DNA from: Streptomyces sp. CT34
Lineage (GTDB): Bacteria > Actinomycetota > Actinomycetes > Streptomycetales > Streptomycetaceae
DNA length: 64,000 bases
Direction of reading: 5' to 3'
Assembly (NCBI RefSeq): GCF_000805335.1
Contig: NZ_KN708638.1
Location: forward strand, 200,261-264,260
Shown: positions 10,506 through 18,325 of the stretch, piece by piece
Layout: each line of letters starts with the position of its first letter
Numbering within the stretch: the stretch's first letter is position 1
Notes under the pieces: generated by a model
Told to the model about the DNA's origin: nothing
Database searches by the model: none
The model's input: the letters and a program-made list of their open reading frames with translations, nothing else
Program-made: the position numbers and the translations under genes

Positions 10506-11171
10506 ATGGGCTGGAGTGTGACACCGTTGCGCGGGGGTCGACGACGCGCAGGAAAAGTTGTGCCCGCGCTGGTGGGTGCTGTCTTTGCGGTGGCTCTGCT
10601 GGGGGGCTGTGGGTTCTCGGCGGGGCTGCGGAACGCCGGACCGGCCCCCTCGGTGTCCGTGCCGGCGAGTCCATCCCCGCTGTGGCCGGGCTACACGCCC
10701 ACCCCCGGTTCCGGCAACGGGTTCGTGTATACCCCTCCCGTTCGTCCGCCCTTGCCGGGAATCACCGTTCCCCCCGGTGGGCTGAAGAAGATCTCGCCTG
10801 TGGCGTTGCTCACGGCAGACCCGGATGTAGGCGGGGAGCTGGGGAAATCGCTGCGGAACTGCCCCGGATCATCGTGTCCGCTGCGCCCGCCCGTATATCC
10901 GGATCTGACCGGCGACGGCCGACCTGCTGTGGTGCTCGTCATCGACGATCACGGGTTCGCCGACCTGCACGTCTACGTCGCCACCTCGGGGAACTCCGTC
11001 CGGCAGGTGTTGAGCTATTCCGCAAACGGTGTGGTCGATGCGGGAACCGTCGGCCATGACCTCGTCATCAAGAGCAGTGGTGACCACCAGGACGTCACTC
11101 GGTACCACTGGAACGGGAAGATCATGGTGCCCGTTCCCATCGATTCACCCAGCGCTGTGAGGACCCCGTGA
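10506..11171 (+). CDS. CseA-like lipoprotein upstream of a two-component pair
   Basis: A predicted exported lipoprotein of 221 residues. From the ATG at 10506 the N-terminus has a basic n-region (RGGRRRAGK), a hydrophobic core and the lipobox LLGGC, so Cys is about residue 35. The mature part begins with a Pro/Ser-rich linker; its globular region includes YPDLTGDGRPAVVLVIDDHG, an FG-GAP-like segment. The stop overlaps the response-regulator GTG (GTGA). In Streptomyces the sigE operon has the same order: lipoprotein CseA, regulator CseB, kinase CseC. No sigma-factor gene is present here. An in-frame ATG at 10470 and a GTG at 10560 (with AGGA) are alternative starts; 10506 gives the best signal peptide. 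Confidence 0.75.
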   Translation: MGWSVTPLRGGRRRAGKVVPALVGAVFAVALLGGCGFSAGLRNAGPAPSVSVPASPSPLWPGYTPTPGSGNGFVYTPPVRPPLPGITVPPGGLKKISPVALLTADPDVGGELGKSLRNCPGSSCPLRPPVYPDLTGDGRPAVVLVIDDHGFADLHVYVATSGNSVRQVLSYSANGVVDAGTVGHDLVIKSSGDHQDVTRYHWNGKIMVPVPIDSPSAVRTP

Positions 11172-11863
11172 CCCATCTGCTCCTTGTCGAGGACGACGAG
11201 GTGATCCGTGACACCGTGCGGTTGATGCTGGAGCGGTACGGCTACGCGGTGTCCGTGGCCGGGGACGGCCTCACCGGCCTGGAGGCGTTCCGCGAGCGGC
11301 GGCCGGACCTGCTGCTGCTCGATGTGATGCTGCCGGAGCTGGACGGCATCGGCCTGTGCCGTCGTGTCCGCGAGTCCAGTCTGGTGCCGATCTTGATGAT
11401 GTCGGCCCGTGGGGATGCCCTGGACGTGGTGTCGGGGTTGGAGGCGGGGGCCGACGACTATGTGATCAAGCCTGTCGAGAGCACGGTTCTGCTCGCTCGG
11501 ATCCGCTCCCTGTTGCGACGTGCGAGCTTCCCGCCCGGTGCGGAGGCGGCCGAGCAGGCGGGGTCCGCGCAGCAGCGTGATGTTCTCACCTTCGGTGACG
11601 TGGAGTTCGATGTCGGTGCGATGGAGGTGCGCCGCGCGGGGCGGCTGGTGGCGCTGACCCCGACCGAGTTGCGGTTGCTGTTGGAGTTCGCCGCGAATCC
11701 AGGGCTCGTGCTGGAACGCCGGACGCTGTTGCGCAACGTATGGGACTACTCGTGGGACGGCGACCGGCGCGTGGTCGATCTGCATGTGCAGCGGCTGCGG
11801 ACGAAGATCGGCGCCGAGCGGATTGAGACGGTCCGTGGTTTCGGCTACAAGCTGCGGCGCTGA
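11168..11863 (+). CDS. OmpR-family response regulator, CseB-like
   Basis: 231 residues: receiver domain with acidic pair VEDDE (residues 8-11), phospho-acceptor Asp52 in LLLLDVMLPELDG and Lys101 in DDYVIKPVE (the usual Phe after KP is Val), then a winged-helix DNA-binding domain ending in RVVDLHVQRLRTKIG and VRGFGYKL. The C-terminal part is close to CseB of Streptomyces as I remember it. GTG start coupled by GTGA overlap to the lipoprotein gene; the kinase gene starts 7 bp after its stop. The regulon probably includes the neighbouring envelope genes, as suggested by the shared direct-repeat box. Confidence 0.92.
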   Translation: MTHLLLVEDDEVIRDTVRLMLERYGYAVSVAGDGLTGLEAFRERRPDLLLLDVMLPELDGIGLCRRVRESSLVPILMMSARGDALDVVSGLEAGADDYVIKPVESTVLLARIRSLLRRASFPPGAEAAEQAGSAQQRDVLTFGDVEFDVGAMEVRRAGRLVALTPTELRLLLEFAANPGLVLERRTLLRNVWDYSWDGDRRVVDLHVQRLRTKIGAERIETVRGFGYKLRR

Positions 11864-11870
11864 CCTGCGG

Positions 11871-13085
11871 ATGCGCCGGCATTCGCTGCGGTGGAGGATC
11901 GCCGCGCTGGTCGCGGTCGCCGTGGTGGCGGTGGCGGTGGCGATCGGCGTACTGGTGCACCAGGCCACGTACGCACGGGCTGTCGACCGGGCCCGTGACG
12001 CCGCGCTGCACCAGCTGAACACGGCGGCCCGCACCTACGCCAGCACCGGCGAGCCGGTTGCCGACGCGCATCTTGACTCGCCTCGGGTACCGAAGGAACT
12101 CGTGGAGCTGGCACGCCGCGGCAATCAGGGCACCGACTTCGGTGACGGGCCGAACGGGCCGGGGATGTGGGCCGCGCGCCAGGTGGGCGGCCGGGTCCTG
12201 TCGGTACAGGTGGGCATGGGCCGGGACGTGAGCGACCTCGAAGCGCTCGATGGCAGCATGGCGCTGGCCGGACTGGTGGCCGTCGCTGTCGCCGTACCGT
12301 TGGGCGCAGTCAGCGCTGACCGGCTGGGGCACCGGCTGCGGCACGCGGCGGGCACGGCGCGGCGGATCGCGGACGGTGAGCTTGACGCCCGTATCGAGGC
12401 GGCCACGCGTCCGGGAGACGAGATCGCCGAGATTTCCGGCGCCGTGGACTCCATGGCGCAGGCACTGCAGCAACGGCTGCTCACCGAGCAGCGGTTCACC
12501 GGTGATGTGGCGCACGAGCTGCGCACCCCGTTGATGGGTTTGGTCACCTCCGCGGAGTTGCTGCCGCCGGGGCGGGCCGCCGACTATGTCCGGGACCGGG
12601 TACGGGTGTTGAGCGCGCTGGTCGAGGATCTGCTGGAGATCTCCCGGCTGGACGCCGGTGTCGAGCGGGCCGATCTGGTGCCGTGCGCGCTGGGCGAACT
12701 GGTCGAAGAGTGTGTACGGCGCACGGGGCTGGCCGCCCAAGTGCGGGTCGTGGCGGACGCGGTGGTCGAGACCGATCCGCGACGGCTGGACCGCGTCGTG
12801 GCCAATCTGGTGACCAACGCGCACCGCCACGGACAGCCGCCGGTCACGGTGACCGTCGAGCGGACAGTGGTGGTCGTCCAGGACCGGGGGGCCGGCTTTC
12901 CGGAAAGCCTGCTGGCCGACGGACCGCAGCGGTTCCGCACCGGCGCCCGGGAACGCGGCCACGGCCACGGCCTGGGGCTGACGATCGCCCTTGGCCAGGC
13001 CCGCGTCATCGACGCCGCCCTGGCCTTCTCCAACGCGCCCGACGGCGGTGCGGTGGCGACACTGCGACTACCGGAACACGGCTGA
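11871..13085 (+). CDS. Membrane sensor histidine kinase, CseC-like
   Basis: 404 residues from the ATG at 11871. Two membrane helices (about 10-30 and 130-148) enclose a ~100-residue extracellular sensor region. Then HAMP (RLGHRLRHAAGTARRIADGE), H-box FTGDVAHELRTPLMG with His215, N-box LVTNAHRHG and G-boxes VQDRGAGFP and GHGLGLTIA. The catalytic domain is complete though compact. It should phosphorylate the regulator encoded just upstream. The ligand is unknown; the CseC comparison and the envelope genes around it suggest cell-wall stress. Confidence 0.9.
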   Translation: MRRHSLRWRIAALVAVAVVAVAVAIGVLVHQATYARAVDRARDAALHQLNTAARTYASTGEPVADAHLDSPRVPKELVELARRGNQGTDFGDGPNGPGMWAARQVGGRVLSVQVGMGRDVSDLEALDGSMALAGLVAVAVAVPLGAVSADRLGHRLRHAAGTARRIADGELDARIEAATRPGDEIAEISGAVDSMAQALQQRLLTEQRFTGDVAHELRTPLMGLVTSAELLPPGRAADYVRDRVRVLSALVEDLLEISRLDAGVERADLVPCALGELVEECVRRTGLAAQVRVVADAVVETDPRRLDRVVANLVTNAHRHGQPPVTVTVERTVVVVQDRGAGFPESLLADGPQRFRTGARERGHGHGLGLTIALGQARVIDAALAFSNAPDGGAVATLRLPEHG

Positions 13086-13159
13086 GGGGTACGGGAGCAC
13101 GGGCCGACGGCGACGCCGCGGCAACCCGAACACCGCCGGTGGTGACACCGCCGAGCGCC

Positions 13160-13182
13160 GATACACCCTCGATACACGGCGG
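13160..13182. promoter_or_regulatory. Second TACAC-N6-TACACGGCGG box
   Basis: GATACACCCTCGATACACGG plus CGG, with TACAC at 13162-13166 and 13173-13177. 17 of 23 positions, including both half-sites and the GGCGG tail, match the box at 10313-10335. It lies about 140 bp upstream of the LCP gene start. Confidence 0.55.
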
Positions 13183-13280
13183 ACACCGAGCCGGTGGGGA
13201 TCGGATACCCCAGCGACGGCGGCTTGGAGACCTTCCCCGCCAACCATGGCGGAGTCCTTGCGACTTGCTCGCGCATTCGT

Positions 13281-13309
13281 CTCACCGGCTCACCGGCTCA
13301 CCGGCTCAC
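13281..13309. repeat. Short tandem repeat (CTCACCGG x 3.6) in the LCP leader
   Basis: Three full copies plus CTCAC of the 8-bp unit CTCACCGG, ending 14 bp before the LCP start codon. It occupies the place where a ribosome site would be and contains no purine-rich Shine-Dalgarno sequence, so copy-number change could affect translation of the LCP gene. Function unknown. Confidence 0.7.
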
Positions 13310-13323
13310 ACAGGTGCTTCACC

Positions 13324-14352
13324 ATGGACTTCGCCCGCATACGGACGCCGCAGCGGCCGACGGCCGGCAGCCGTCGTATCCGCTTCGCGGCCTGGACGGC
13401 CGCCGCCGCACTGACCGCCGCAGGCATCGGCGGCTGGCTGCTGTACGCCAGACTCGACCACAACCGCACGACGACCGACCTGGATGCCGCGCTCGGTGCC
13501 GAACGTCCCCGGCGTGCCGTCGCGGGCGCCCTCAACATCCTGCTGCTCGGCTCCGATTCACGGGCCGGGCACAACCAGCGGTACGGCGCGGACGAGGGCA
13601 GCGCCCGATCCGACACCGCGATGCTCGTCCACCTCGCCCGGGGCCGCACCAGGGCCGTGGTCGTCAGCATTCCGCGCGACACCATGGTGAACCGGCCCGC
13701 CTGCCCGCTGCCCGGGGGCGGCACCGCACGCGCCGAAGGCCCCGTCATGGTCAACACCGCCTTCGAGACGGGTGGACCGGCCTGCTCGGTCAAAACGGTC
13801 GAGCAGCTCGGCCAGGTGCGCATCGACCACGTCATCGGCGTCGACTTCAACGGCTTCAAAGAGCTCGTCGACGCCGTCGGCGGCGTGCGGATCACCACGG
13901 ACTCACCCATCCACGACCACTACAGCCACCTGGATCTGGACGCCGGAAGCCACCTTCTCAACGGCGAACAGGCACTGGGGCTGGTCCGCACCCGGCACGG
14001 CGTCGGCGACGGCAGCGACCTGGCGCGCATCAGACTCCAGCAGGCGTTCATGACCGCACTCGCCAGGCAGTTGACAAGCTCCGGCCTGCTCACCGACCCG
14101 GTGCGGCTCTACAAGGTCGCCGATACCGCCACCCGCGCGATCACCACGGACCAGGGCCTGAGCTCCGTCTCCGACCTGCTGGGTCTGGCCCGCTCTCTGG
14201 CCGGGCTGAAACCGTCCGACACCGACTTCCTGACGCTGCCCGTCGGCCCCTACCCACCCGACCACAACCGCCTGGCCGTCAAACAGCCCGAGGCCGCCGC
14301 CCTGTGGCGCGCGATACGCAACGACACCGCGGCACCGGCGCGGGAGAAGTGA
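13324..14352 (+). CDS. LytR-CpsA-Psr (LCP) family cell-wall glycopolymer ligase
   Basis: 342 residues, ATG at 13324. A cytoplasmic basic N-terminus, one membrane helix (about 20-40) and an extracellular LCP domain (about 60-250) with LNILLLGSDSRAG, ARSDTAMLVHLARG, VVVSIPRDTMV, ALGLVRTRHG and DLARIRLQQAFM, including the conserved Arg/Asp residues that bind the lipid pyrophosphate. LCP enzymes transfer secondary polymers such as teichoic acids or arabinogalactan from a lipid carrier to peptidoglycan. Its stop overlaps the possible GTG start of the acyltransferase gene, so the two form an operon, preceded by the response-regulator box. Confidence 0.92.
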   Translation: MDFARIRTPQRPTAGSRRIRFAAWTAAAALTAAGIGGWLLYARLDHNRTTTDLDAALGAERPRRAVAGALNILLLGSDSRAGHNQRYGADEGSARSDTAMLVHLARGRTRAVVVSIPRDTMVNRPACPLPGGGTARAEGPVMVNTAFETGGPACSVKTVEQLGQVRIDHVIGVDFNGFKELVDAVGGVRITTDSPIHDHYSHLDLDAGSHLLNGEQALGLVRTRHGVGDGSDLARIRLQQAFMTALARQLTSSGLLTDPVRLYKVADTATRAITTDQGLSSVSDLLGLARSLAGLKPSDTDFLTLPVGPYPPDHNRLAVKQPEAAALWRAIRNDTAAPAREK

Positions 14353-14360
14353 GCACGACC

Positions 14361-16244
14361 ATGACCGACTTCTCGCAGCCGACCACCTACCGGTCGACCG
14401 CACACCGGCGACGGACCGCGCCGCTGCCGCCTTCGGACGCCTCGGCCGCGTCCCGCCCGTACGCCTTCGGCCTCGACGGCCTGCGTGCCCTGGCCGTGAC
14501 CGCCGTCGTGGTCTACCACGTCGATCCGGACTGGCTGCCCGGCGGCTTCCTCGGCGTCGATGTCTTCTTCGGACTCAGCGGCTACCTGATCACCGACCTG
14601 CTGCTTGCCGAGCGGCACCGGCACGGCCGCGTCGACCTGCGCGGCTTCTGGCTGCGCCGGGCCCGCCGCCTGCTGCCCGCACTCGGCGTGCTCGTGCCGA
14701 CGGCGATCGCCGCGGCCACCGTCTGGCACCCGCACCGGCTGGCCTCCGGCATCGACAGCCTGCCGTCCGTGGCGACGTTCACCAACAACTGGTGGCAGAT
14801 AGCCACCAACGCCTCGTACTTCGCGAACTTCGGACCTCCGCCGCTCTTCCTGCACCTGTGGACGCTCAGCGTCGAGGAGCAGTTCTACCTGCTCTGGCCG
14901 CTGCTGCTGCTCGTCCTGCTGCGCCTCGTGCCCCGGCGCGCTGTCCGGGTGGCCGCCGTGCTCCTGTGCGCCCTCGCCTCGATCACCGCGATGGGACTGC
15001 TGTACCGGCCCGGCAACGACCCCTCCCGCGTCTACTTCGGCACCGACACCCATGCCTTCCCCCTGCTGGTCGGCGCCGCCCTGGCCCTGCTGCGGCCCTC
15101 CGCCACGCTCCCACCGCACCGGCCGTCCGTCCCTGGGACCATCGCCGGAGCCGGCGGGCTGGCCCTGCTCGCCGCGCTCGCGTGCACCCTCTCCCACGAC
15201 CAGGACCGCCTCTACCCCGGCGGCTTCGTCCTTGCCGCCGTGGCGACCGGTGTCGCAGTGTTCGGCGCGGTACAGCCCCAAGGACCGCTGCCCACCCTGC
15301 TGGGCGCGCCCCCGCTGCGTTGGATCGGCAAGCGCAGCTACGGCATCTACCTGTGGCACCTGCCGCTCATCTCGCTGGCCACCCCGGACCGCATGACCCC
15401 GGCCGACGCACCCCTGAACGCGATCGCCGCCGCTGTCGCCTCCGTCGGCCTGGCGGCGCTGTCGTACCGCTGGCTGGAACAGCCCATCCGGCGCCACGGA
15501 CTGCTGGGATCGCTCCACCGACTGTGCAGGGGGTTCACCCCGGCGGCCCGCCACCGGACGACGAACATCCTGCTGACCTGCACCGCCGCCTGCTGCGCCG
15601 CAGCGGTGGGGCTCGTGGGGAGCTGCGGGTTGGCGGCGGAGTCGCACCGGACCGACACAGCTGCCGCCAACACCCAGGCACAGCAGCCACCGGTACCACA
15701 GCCCGGGACACCTCCAAGCCACACACCGAACAGCACCCCGACCGCCCGGCAGACCGTGCCCCTGGGAAAGGTGTCCGCGATCGGCGACTCGGTCATGGAC
15801 GCCGCCGCCCCGGCCCTGAAGGCGAAGTTCCCCGGCATCCACGTCGACGCCGAGGTCGGACGCCAGTTGACCGCCGCTCCCCAGGAAATCAACACCCTTC
15901 AGAAGCAAGGGGAGTTGGGGGACGCGGTGGTCATCGGCCTCGGCGCCAACGGCACCGGCGGCGTCCCGGACCTTCAGGCCGCCATCGACGCCATCGGCCC
16001 CGGCAAACGGATCGTCCTGGTCACCTGCCATGTCCCGCGTTCGTGGCAGGATTCGGTCAACCGGGCCATCAGCACGGTGGCGGCACGCAACCACAACGTC
16101 GCCATCGCCGACTGGAACAAGGCCATCACCGGCCACGAAACCCTGCTCGGCGACGACGGCGTCCACCCCGGCCCCGAAGGCGGCCGGCTCTACGCCGACA
16201 CCGTCGCCACCGCCCTGGCCACCCTCCCCGCGACGAGCCACTAG
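14361..16244 (+). CDS. OafA/YrhL-type membrane acyltransferase with C-terminal SGNH domain
   Basis: About 627 residues. An acyltransferase-3 membrane domain (about 30-375) has FGLDGLRALAVTAVVVYH, FLGVDVFFGLSGYLIT, LLLAERHRHGRVDL and LWTLSVEEQFYLLWP. After one further helix and a Pro/Thr-rich linker comes an SGNH hydrolase-like domain with SAIGDSVMDAA (catalytic Ser), VVIGLGANGTGG and DDGVHPGPEG (Asp/His). Such proteins O-acetylate peptidoglycan or envelope glycans; the membrane domain moves the acyl group and the SGNH domain transfers it outside. Start: ATG at 14361 has GGAGAA 12 nt upstream; a GTG at 14349 overlapping the LCP stop is also possible but its GGAG is too close. Confidence 0.9.
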   Translation: MTDFSQPTTYRSTAHRRRTAPLPPSDASAASRPYAFGLDGLRALAVTAVVVYHVDPDWLPGGFLGVDVFFGLSGYLITDLLLAERHRHGRVDLRGFWLRRARRLLPALGVLVPTAIAAATVWHPHRLASGIDSLPSVATFTNNWWQIATNASYFANFGPPPLFLHLWTLSVEEQFYLLWPLLLLVLLRLVPRRAVRVAAVLLCALASITAMGLLYRPGNDPSRVYFGTDTHAFPLLVGAALALLRPSATLPPHRPSVPGTIAGAGGLALLAALACTLSHDQDRLYPGGFVLAAVATGVAVFGAVQPQGPLPTLLGAPPLRWIGKRSYGIYLWHLPLISLATPDRMTPADAPLNAIAAAVASVGLAALSYRWLEQPIRRHGLLGSLHRLCRGFTPAARHRTTNILLTCTAACCAAAVGLVGSCGLAAESHRTDTAAANTQAQQPPVPQPGTPPSHTPNSTPTARQTVPLGKVSAIGDSVMDAAAPALKAKFPGIHVDAEVGRQLTAAPQEINTLQKQGELGDAVVIGLGANGTGGVPDLQAAIDAIGPGKRIVLVTCHVPRSWQDSVNRAISTVAARNHNVAIADWNKAITGHETLLGDDGVHPGPEGGRLYADTVATALATLPATSH

Positions 16245-16259
16245 GGCGCGTACTGCGTC

Positions 16260-16291
16260 GTGATCAAGTCGTGATCAAGTCATGATCAATC
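16260..16291. repeat. 11-bp direct repeats GTGATCAAGTC
   Basis: Two copies of GTGATCAAGTC at 16260-16281 and a third, diverged copy ATGATCAATC at 16282-16291, each containing the palindrome TGATCA. They start 15 bp after the acyltransferase stop. The 11-bp spacing resembles a protein-binding site, but no downstream gene starts nearby. 16292-16568 contains no gene I can recognise. Confidence 0.5.
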
Positions 16292-16568
16292 TGCGGGAAT
16301 TCGCCCTCGCGGATGGGGATCGCGGCGCACCACCCGGACCGGCAAGGGTGGCGTGCGGTCTTGGGCCGGTAGACGAAACGGCGGGCGTGGCAGAGGTGAC
16401 TCTGCGGCGGCGTCGTTGATCTAGAGGCCGCGGCCGACTGCAAGGGGACCCGCACGCGGATCCGGGAGGCGCTCGCGTTTCGTCCGGTCAGCGGGCGAGC
16501 TTTCGCACCAGGGCAATCAGCGCTGCGGCAGTCTTCTCCACCTCCGCGGCCGGCACGGCCTCGAAGAG

Positions 16569-16790
16569 TTGGAACAGTCGCAGCCCTCCGGGCTCGCCTA
16601 TGAGCAGCAGGGGTCGATGCACGGCGTCAGCTGCATCGCGGCGCCGGTCCTCGACGGCCGGGGCGGGGCGGTGGCCGCGATGTCGGTCGCCGTCCCGTGG
16701 GCGCGGTTCCGCCCGGCGATCCTCCTCGGCACGGCGATCCGCACCGCCGCCCTGGGTCTCTCCCGCCGAATGCCCGGAGCCCGAGTCCGG
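16569..16790 (+). pseudogene. IclR-family regulator, C-terminal fragment
   Basis: About 75 codons resembling the end of the IclR effector domain: GLAYEQQGSMHGVSCIAAPV followed by GGAVAAMSVAVPWARF and AALGLSRRM. The DNA-binding half is missing and no start is credible (a TTG at 16569 is the first in frame). Downstream the frame runs into a GTCCGGACCC-rich repeat stretch (about 16790-16835). It lies upstream of the galactonate operon, which has its own intact IclR gene, so it may be a displaced copy of a related regulator. Confidence 0.6.
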
Positions 16791-16946
16791 ACCCGGCCTG
16801 GGTCCGGACCCGGCCCGAGCCCGGACCCGAGCACCCTGGTCTCCACACCGGCCGAGCCTGTGCACCATGCGCACGACTGATGTCTCATCCGCACGACCGG
16901 CTGCTAGCTTCTGCGCCGATCCGCCGGAGCGTGCAAGGGAGCACAG

Positions 16947-18320
16947 ATGCAGACCGAGCGAGCAGCACAGGACGACCCGGGGCGCAGAGTGCGCAATCGC
17001 AACGCGGCGGCCGCCGTCCTGGGGTCGGTGCTGGAGTGGTACGACTTCTTCCTTTTCAGCACCTCGGCGGCGATCGTCTTCAACAAGATTTTCTTCTCCG
17101 GGGAGTCGGCCTTCGCTGCCACCCTCGCGTCCTTCGCCACCTTCGCGGTCGGCTTCGCCGCCCGGCCGGTGGGCGGTCTCGTACTGGCCCACTTCGGCGA
17201 CCGCTGGGGCCGCAAGCCGGTGCTGATGGCGACCCTGCTGCTGATGGGCGCGGGCACGCTGGCCATCGGCCTGCTCCCCACTTACCACCAGATCGGCGTA
17301 TGGGCGCCGGTCCTGCTGGTGCTGTGCCGGATCCTGCAGGGGCTCGGCGTGGGTGCCGAACTCGGCGGGGCGTACGTATGGACGGCAGAGAGCGCCAAGC
17401 CCTCCACCCGCGGGTTCTACGCCTCGCTGCCCGGCGCCGGCGAGTTCATCGGGGTGGTCTGCGCCTCCGGCGCGATGGCCGCGGTGTCCTCGCTGGGCGA
17501 GCGCCAGTTCCTGGACTGGGGCTGGCGGTTGCCGTACCTGGCCTCGGTTCTGGTGGTGGTCGTCGGCTTCGTGCTGCGCTGGATATCGGAGGAGAGCGAG
17601 ACCTTCCGGGAGGCCGTCTCCGAGGGCCGCAAGGCCAAGGCCCCGATCGTCACCGCGGTGCGCGGGCACGGCCGGACCATCCTGTTGATGATCGGCGCGG
17701 GTTGCGCCACCGCCATCGCCTCCTACTCCATTCAGGGCTACCTGCCGTCGTACGTCACCGAGCAGCTGGGCCTGGCGTCCAACGACGCGGTACTGCCGAT
17801 CACCATCGCCTCCGCGGTGTCGGTGCTCAGCATCCCGTGCGCCGGATGGCTCTCCGACCGGGTCGGCCGCAGGCCGCTGATGATCGGCGGCGGGATCGGC
17901 ATTGCCGTCTTCGCGGCGCCGTTCTGGCTGCTGGTCGGGACGAAGTCGTTCCCGGTGATCGTGCTGGCCGTGGTGATCGGCTTCGCCCTGATCCTCAACT
18001 CGCTGGTCTTCGGCCCGGCCGGCTCCTTCTATGCCGAGCAGCTGCCGACCGAGGTCCGGTACACCGGCCTGGTGCTCGCCCGCGAGATCACCTCGGTGGT
18101 CTTCTCCGGCACCGCGCCCTTCGTCGCGGCCGTGCTGGTGCACGCGGACGGCGACCGGCCGTGGTACCTGGCCGCCTTCATGGCACTGTCCGGCATCGTC
18201 ACCGCGGTGTGCGTACTGCTGCTCCCCGAGACCGCCCCGCGCGCCCTGCGTCGCCGGGCGCTGCGCGATGGGAGCAGCGATGGCAGCATCCCGGTCGACG
18301 TCGAGTATGCGGGGGCGTAG
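16947..18320 (+). CDS. MFS sugar-acid transporter, metabolite:H+ symporter type
   Basis: 457 residues with 12 predicted membrane helices. The N-terminus AAAVLGSVLEWYDFFLFSTS and the loop motif HFGDRWGRKPVLMATLLLMG are hallmarks of the metabolite:proton symporter (MHS) branch of the major facilitator family. Lead gene of the galactonate operon, with AAGGGAGCACAG before the ATG; by context it imports D-galactonate or a related sugar acid. Two CGCACGAC direct repeats exactly 20 bp apart (16870-16877 and 16890-16897) lie upstream and are a candidate binding site for the operon's IclR regulator. Confidence 0.85.
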   Translation: MQTERAAQDDPGRRVRNRNAAAAVLGSVLEWYDFFLFSTSAAIVFNKIFFSGESAFAATLASFATFAVGFAARPVGGLVLAHFGDRWGRKPVLMATLLLMGAGTLAIGLLPTYHQIGVWAPVLLVLCRILQGLGVGAELGGAYVWTAESAKPSTRGFYASLPGAGEFIGVVCASGAMAAVSSLGERQFLDWGWRLPYLASVLVVVVGFVLRWISEESETFREAVSEGRKAKAPIVTAVRGHGRTILLMIGAGCATAIASYSIQGYLPSYVTEQLGLASNDAVLPITIASAVSVLSIPCAGWLSDRVGRRPLMIGGGIGIAVFAAPFWLLVGTKSFPVIVLAVVIGFALILNSLVFGPAGSFYAEQLPTEVRYTGLVLAREITSVVFSGTAPFVAAVLVHADGDRPWYLAAFMALSGIVTAVCVLLLPETAPRALRRRALRDGSSDGSIPVDVEYAGA

Positions 18321-18325
18321 CAGAG

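Noticed and set aside
13194..14360. Plus-strand frame joined to the acyltransferase gene, giving more than 1000 codons
   Set aside because: The part before 14361 is an Arg/Pro-rich out-of-frame reading of the LCP gene; only the downstream part has acyltransferase motifs.
16790..16835. GTCCGGACCCGG-rich repeats as a terminator or replication iteron
   Set aside because: They overlap the decayed IclR frame, have irregular spacing and no stable unique stem; probably simple GC-rich repetition.
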